A stretch of DNA of 64,000 nt from Arabidopsis thaliana (Eukaryota; Streptophyta; Magnoliopsida; Brassicales; Brassicaceae): assembly GCF_000001735.4 (NCBI RefSeq), contig NC_003076.8:7812001-7876000 (forward strand), read 5' to 3'. Within the stretch, counting starts at the first letter, position 1. The number at the start of each line of letters is the position of its first letter. Below, piece after piece: positions 58,719 through 64,000 of the stretch. Both the position numbers and the translations under genes were made by a program. The notes beneath the pieces are model-generated. The model made no database searches. It was not told the origin of the DNA and saw nothing but the letters and a program-made list of their open reading frames with translations.

Positions 58719-61700
58719 TCATTTCTTCTTCTTCTTGCTATCTTCGGCTCTAATGAGCTGAACAGGAGCTGCTGGTACCCTAAACCACCATTCTCTTATC
58801 CGCCTCTCTAGCCGGTCACTACTCGCTTTCCTCCACCCAACTTCCCTCGTGAACCACTCTACAAACGCAACCGTTATTAAGTACTTAACAGGAACAACCG
58901 CCAATATAACTGCCACAACCACAAGCGATATAGCCGTTGTATCTGTCGCCTGAAAACATATCAAAGAGACAAGAGAGTTACTATTAACTGCAGACACCTA
59001 TTTATCCTAGCCATCATCATGTTCTGATATATCATTATACCTGAGGAAGAATTGCAAGGGTAATTGCTCTTATTTTGAGGAGACCAACGTTAACAGCTTG
59101 GATTAGCGACTCGAACTGGCTAATTGCATCTTGTAGTACGAGAAGCTGCTCCACCGCGTTTTTACTTGGTGGAGCTTTCACACGAACGGTTTTTGGTTCT
59201 TTCCCTTTGTTGAATTGCTTACGCCACATCATTACTATAGCTACTAGGAGTAATATTGACGGTAATATGAAACCGATCCACCCACTGCATAAATAACAAG
59301 ATTGTTGGTGTCATCACATGTCTTTACGTAACAAATCAAAACATAGCTTTCTGTGATGGAACTCTCATCATTCTTTGTCATCATGTCTTTCAAGGCAAAA
59401 TCTTACCTGATAATCATATAGCTGACCAAGATCATGAACACCGTTGATTTATAAGGATCTTGCCAATAGGCTAAGCGATTTATATGCAAGCCTAGTTTGA
59501 TGAAAGGTAACAATAGCTCCTGCAATGAGACTATCGGTTAATAGTAACTATAGAGCAAAGAAATGGAGAAAAGATGAAGAAGGAACTCATGATACCTTCA
59601 TAACTGCAACGTTAGTGTCAATTCCTTCTACTTTCACTTGTTCCACAGTCGCCTGAGCAGCTTCAGCTCTGTCTGTGTCTAGGATTGACTGTTTCAGAGC
59701 TATCTCCAATGGACTCGTCTCCCCAACACAAAAATCTCCTACGATTGTCAATTCTTCACCCATATTTGTCCCTGTTTCTAGATTCAAGCCAAAATGCTCA
59801 AGCAATTTGAGTGAGACTGGAGATAAGTTTGAGGGCCATTTCATATACTGAACAGAACCGATATCAGAAGCAACATTAGTGGTTATGCGAGAGACACGGC
59901 TGGACAGAGCTTCTAAGACCATATCTCCGCCGGGGAGACTTTCTGCCAGGTTAAATATAAGCAATGTTTTGTATTGGGAAGAGAAGACTTGAAAAGCTTC
60001 CCTTATTGCACGGTACCGGAATATCCCAAGGATTGCTCTTGCAAGTATTTCTGATCGTTGAATCCCTTTAAAGTTGTATCTTCGTATGAACCATTGTACA
60101 CGAAGGATCTCCAGGCAAATTCCCAACCAGTAGTCTCGACGAGCATTGCCTTTAAACTCTGTAAATTCAAAAAATACTGGCTCTGGTCTGTACAAACAAA
60201 ACAAGATAGAGCAAAAGATATAAATCCATTAGAAAACAGATTTTGTGAAGAATCATAAAAGAGACAGACATAAGATTGTAGTCCAATAGCATACGTACAC
60301 TGTAATTGATTTATACATAATGGCTTTATCAAATATACGAGCACCCAATGGCCCTGTCAACTCAGGTTTGATGACCTGTTTTGTGTCTTCAGTGAGATCA
60401 TATCGCATGGGCTTTTCACCACCACCCATTGAATCAAAATATAGAGCACAGTTGGTAAGTGTCAGTTTACCTACAAAAGGAAATGTTTGATAAATATTGA
60501 GATGGAAACAAAACCAACCAACGTAAACCACAATTTTCATGTTTCTCCTTTTGCTTAAGGTATTATATAATGCCAATGCAGAAGGTTGACTATATGCAGA
60601 GATCTCTCCAGAAGTTCACCAGGCCATGCTGAGATGCCCACGTGTTTAAGAACCGGTAAAACAGGATTTGCACCATCCATATCAAGCACTATTTCTCCCT
60701 TGGCAAGCTGAAGATTGGCAGCTGAAGGTCCTAGAGTGCTTTTTGCAGCCTTGAAAATTCTACAAATATACGAAGGGCAAGGAAAAAATAAGAGAAAAAA
60801 CCAGATGTTTTGAGGAAATAGACATCCGCAAGAAATATTGGGCAGAACATCTCTCAGTGGATTTATTTCATTCTAAATTGAAGCCATGACATCGAAAAAG
60901 ATTATTCCTGCTTTGAGTACCATTAACTGAGCCACAGAATAATTTTTTTTTTATCATCTTCAACGTTAGCATTTAATACATAAATTAGCAAGCAATACTT
61001 TTTTGACGTATTATGTTGCCAGCTAAGGGATCATTAGGTGTGGTTGAGGTAAGAATAAGTAAAACGGATACTAGAGATGTAGACTTAAGTATTTAGAGTA
61101 CCAAAAAAGAAATGTATCACCTACGATTTATAACACTAAGACAATTACGTGTAAACAAATGCAGAAAAGCAAATTGAAGGACTGAAAAAAGTAGAGGTAA
61201 GTTCATACTTGTCAAGTGTGCGGAGGTATTTGTCATATACGATATAATGAAGCCTGTGGCCTGACGAGCTAGTTAGTGCATCAAAAAGATTATGTACAGT
61301 TATTGCATCTGCAATGGCAGGACAAACCGGAGCAATTCTTGCAAAAGCCTCCTGTCCGACAGACTTTTTTTCATCAACCTATTAAGTATATATTTCAGGG
61401 GAAGGTCTGTTAAGTCCGTCCAATTATAACTAATGCAGAAGTAAAGGAAGTCGAAGATGGTAATAACCTGCATTGCCATATTAGTGGGACTTGAATAGAA
61501 TAGCGACCATCCATCCTCATCCTCTGAGTCCTGCTTGGAGGGAGATGCTGCATCCTGAACTTGGCAAATTTGAGACAAATAAGATACAAAGCATAAATCC
61601 ATATATTTCCATTTTTAACACTATGAACATGGCAAATTAGAAAGATTTCTCACTTTGTTTTCCTGCTCACTTGTGACACTGGGAGTCTCCCAAGCAAGCA

Positions 61701-62283
61701 TCATGTCAAACATTAGCTGACGGAACTCTTGATCACTCAAGTAATCAGGTTTTTTCATCACTTGATGAAGTGCCTGAAAAGAGCAGAACTCTAAAAAGTT
61801 CCTTGCATATGTCAATAGTTGCTTAACACTCTCAGGCAACTCTACATCAAAATGATGCTGCAGATCTTCTGTTTGAATGTTCAGGATCCTACAATTACCA
61901 AAAACTAAATCCATCAAAAAAAAAATTCCTAAATTGCTCCAGAACAGTAAGGAATAATCACATCGCGTAAATTCCAAACAATAAAGATTATGCAATCGCA
62001 AGTAGAGACCTAGGATCTGAATCATATATGAATCTCGAAACTGTTCAATAATATGAGGATTAGAGAGAGTGTACTTTGAACAGCGGGAGACGACGGAATT
62101 GGCGAGAAGAGAGAGCTGCGGAATAGGTTTCGGGGAAGCGATAGGCGACGGAGAAGCATCTCCATCACGACCAGAGGATGATTTCTTTCTCTGGAATAAC
62201 GATTTCAAAGAACTCTGATGCGTCTTCATGAAATTCTCCAGCATTCCAACTTTCGCACCGCCGCCACCACCGTCTTCTTCCAT
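58719..62283 (-). CDS. DUF639 membrane protein
   Basis: Plant DUF639 protein of unknown function. Ten exons: 62075-62283, 61654-61888, 61468-61554, 61209-61378, 60620-60759, 60299-60470, 59596-60187, 59407-59519, 59041-59284 and 58719-58949; 730 residues, all junctions in phase. N-terminus Gly/Ser-rich, then helical domains. The centre has a GRAM/PH-like segment (HVGISAWPGKLTLTNCALYF; YDLTEDTKQVIKPELTGPLG; FKGNARRDYWLGICLEI). The C-terminal third has about three membrane segments (STVFMILVSYMII; FILPSILLLVAIVMMW; AISLVVVAVILAVVPVKYLI), ending in a poly-Lys tail (EDSKKKKK), which could act as an ER-retention-like signal. Some databases call it a polygalacturonase inhibitor; nothing in the sequence supports that. 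Probably At5g23390. Confidence 0.92.
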
Positions 62284-62847
62284 CGGAAATCACCACAATT
62301 AATCAGATTAGATCAGAATTTGGTAATCGTAAACCTCGATTGCTTCTCCGATTCAGATTCCTTTCTTTCCCGATTTGCTTTCTTCCTGTGCAAGCTTTCA
62401 CAGACTCCTAGTACGCAAACTATCAACTATAATATCTGTTCAGAGAGATCTCTCTTATCTGCACGCTTTCGCAGTTTTCTTCATTATTGAGTGAGAAAAT
62501 TAATTGTTTCGATTTTAATTAACGAATAGCCATTATTAATTAATGTCTCGAATCAAAACCGAATTAAACCGCTCAATTGTTTTATGAAACCGAACCAAAA
62601 CCCAACTCTGTAACATTAACCGTTTGGTTTACCAAATTATCACAGCATAAAGTTAGTTTAAATGGTGCAAGCAAATAACCAAAAATCTCAGCTTTTTAGT
62701 ATTAAAAAAGAAAGAACAATGTTGATCTACACGACCACTGATCATGGTCTTCTACTCTTCTTTTACATTCTTAAAAGTGCTGTCTAGAGAAAAGAATCAA
62801 AAGAGGAGAGACTAGCTTCTGATGCTGACTCCATTGTTGTTGATATT
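62284..62847 (-). other. DUF639 promoter and MIA40 3' flank
   Basis: 564 bp between two minus-strand genes. The first part is the DUF639 leader and promoter; a stretch of repeated ACCGAA/AACCG words (62560-62630) follows. No gene seen. Confidence 0.5.
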
Positions 62848-64000
62848 CTAAAGCTTGGAATTGCCACTGCGAGGCGGGTCTTTGGCCCAGAGAGGAGGGA
62901 TGATTCTATGGTCTTGCACAGGAGGCTGCTCTTCCTTTTTCTCGGTTTCTTTTTCGTCCCCTGTAACTGATTTAGAGAATGCATCCGGATTGGCATTGAT
63001 ACAGCTTTGCAATGCTACAAATGGATTCACGCAGTCTGATCCCTGCAACAACAACAACACATCCAATATCCTTGAATGAAACTTCTCTTCGCTAAATGGC
63101 ACAAAAACCATTTAACGAAAACAACAACTATCGCCAATGTTTATGATTTTTTGAGTTGAGGTTACACTATCCTAAACAATCTAATATGTTCAGTTTGATC
63201 CCTGTAACAACATTACAACAACAACAACACATCCAATATCTTTGTGAAGGTTTTCTTCTAAAGGGACACAAAACGTAAACGAAAGAGAAACAACTGTCAT
63301 CAATGTGTCAATCTTAGAGCATTTCAGTGGAGTTTACATCATTCTAAACAACCTAATATGTTTAGTTACGGTTTACCTTTTCTTCAGCAGTGCTTTTGAG
63401 AAAGCAAAGGAATGCCTCGGAGAACTGAGACCCGCAAGAGCCATTACGCAAATCTGCTATACAAGGACAATCGAGAGCTCTCTGTGCTTTGGCTTCAAGA
63501 GACTGATGGATTTAGTATTTGTCAGATAACTCGGTAATTCAAAAAGAAAAGCTAGCAGATGACTAAATAACAACAAAGTTGAAGGAATAACCTCATTCTC
63601 ATTATCATCTTCACCATATGCTGCAGCTTCTGTGATATTGAAGAGAGTACAACAATGTCAAATATCCCATAATACATAAGTGTTTCTTAGCTTTCTTTAC
63701 AAAACTAGATTAGAAGATTATCTTCCTATAGAAACTACATAGACAAAGATTTAAGAATCTTCTTTTTAAGCAAGAACAAGATTTTGAATAGATACTATAT
63801 AGAGAAACGCAAATTCCATTTCACCATTTCATCATTTTTTATCAATGATCATTAATAGAACAAAACAATCCCAATTTCCCAAAACTTTTCTATGCAACGA
63901 ATAGTGTAACTCTCTCAATCGGGATACAGAAAACACCAACAAAAAAAAAAAAAAAACGAACCTGCAAGAAGAGAATCCATCGATGGCGACGAAGTATCTT
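62848..64000 (-). CDS. MIA40: MIA40 mitochondrial/peroxisomal import oxidoreductase, 5' end cut by window
   Basis: CHCH-domain import receptor and disulfide donor for intermembrane-space proteins; in plants also linked to peroxisomes. Visible exons: 63962-64000 (partial), 63592-63629, 63377-63502 and 62848-63042. Redox motif CPC (ALDCPCIADLRNGS) and twin CX9C pairs (CGSQFSEAFLC; CVNPFVALQSC) are complete. The C-terminus ends ..PRSGNSKL; the final three residues (SKL) form a peroxisomal PTS1-type signal extended by preceding Asn, consistent with dual targeting. Only the last 12 codons of exon 1 (DTSSPSMDSLLA) are present. ATG at the exon 1 end (SPSM) is internal; the true start is outside. Probably At5g23395. 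Confidence 0.95.

Overview
This window looks like nuclear DNA of Arabidopsis thaliana or a very close relative. The genome is AT-rich, genes are compact with short GT-AG introns, and spacers carry small transposon remnants. Gene content and order match, from memory, the stretch of A. thaliana chromosome 5 from SCPL34 to MIA40 (roughly At5g23210 to At5g23395). No database search was run. Exon boundaries were read by hand from splice sites and reading phase. Every complete gene closes in frame.

Layout. 0.6-2.8 kb: 3' part of a serine carboxypeptidase-like gene (+). 3.4-7.3 kb: one intact defensin-like gene (-) and two decaying relatives, separated by transposon debris that includes an array of E2F-like sites. 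8.1-14.6 kb: tandem nicotinamidase genes NIC3 and NIC2 (-), split by 5.3 kb of repeat-rich DNA. 14.9-16.5 kb: plastid-type J-domain/ferredoxin-like protein (-). 18.5-20.5 kb: succinyl-CoA ligase alpha subunit (+). 21.9-22.8 kb: a complete-looking non-autonomous Helitron. 24.4-26.3 kb: MADS gene TT16 (+). 27.1-28.9 kb: hexose transporter STP11 (+). 31.0-31.8 kb: TCP7 (+). 34.1-35.4 kb: prefoldin 5 (+). 35.8-38.2 kb: dihydroorotate dehydrogenase PYRD (-), head to head with plastid iron superoxide dismutase FSD3 (+). 41.4-42.0 kb: isoprenylcysteine methyltransferase STE14A (+). 42.2-43.7 kb: FAD synthetase RibF1 (+). 44.3-46.0 kb: F-box/LRR protein (+). 46.3-54.2 kb: three GEM-like GRAM genes in a nested direct and inverted duplication. 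55.2-58.1 kb: DUF789 gene (+). 58.7-62.3 kb: DUF639 membrane protein (-). 62.8 kb to the end: MIA40 (-), cut by the window edge.

The genes are independent eukaryotic units, not operons. Themes are organellar metabolism and redox (succinyl-CoA ligase, PYRD, FSD3, RibF1, MIA40, the J/ferredoxin-like protein), NAD salvage (NIC2/NIC3), transcription factors (TT16, TCP7), and local duplication (NIC pair, defensin-like cluster, GEM-like trio). The points most worth a second look are the E2F-like site array in a hAT/MITE-like element, the roughly 2.6-kb imperfect palindrome around the GEM-like genes together with the start-codon problem it exposes, the captured gene 5' end at 5.3-5.65 kb, the promoter divergence of NIC2 versus NIC3, and the Helitron. 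I found no evidence of a wholly new type of biological system.
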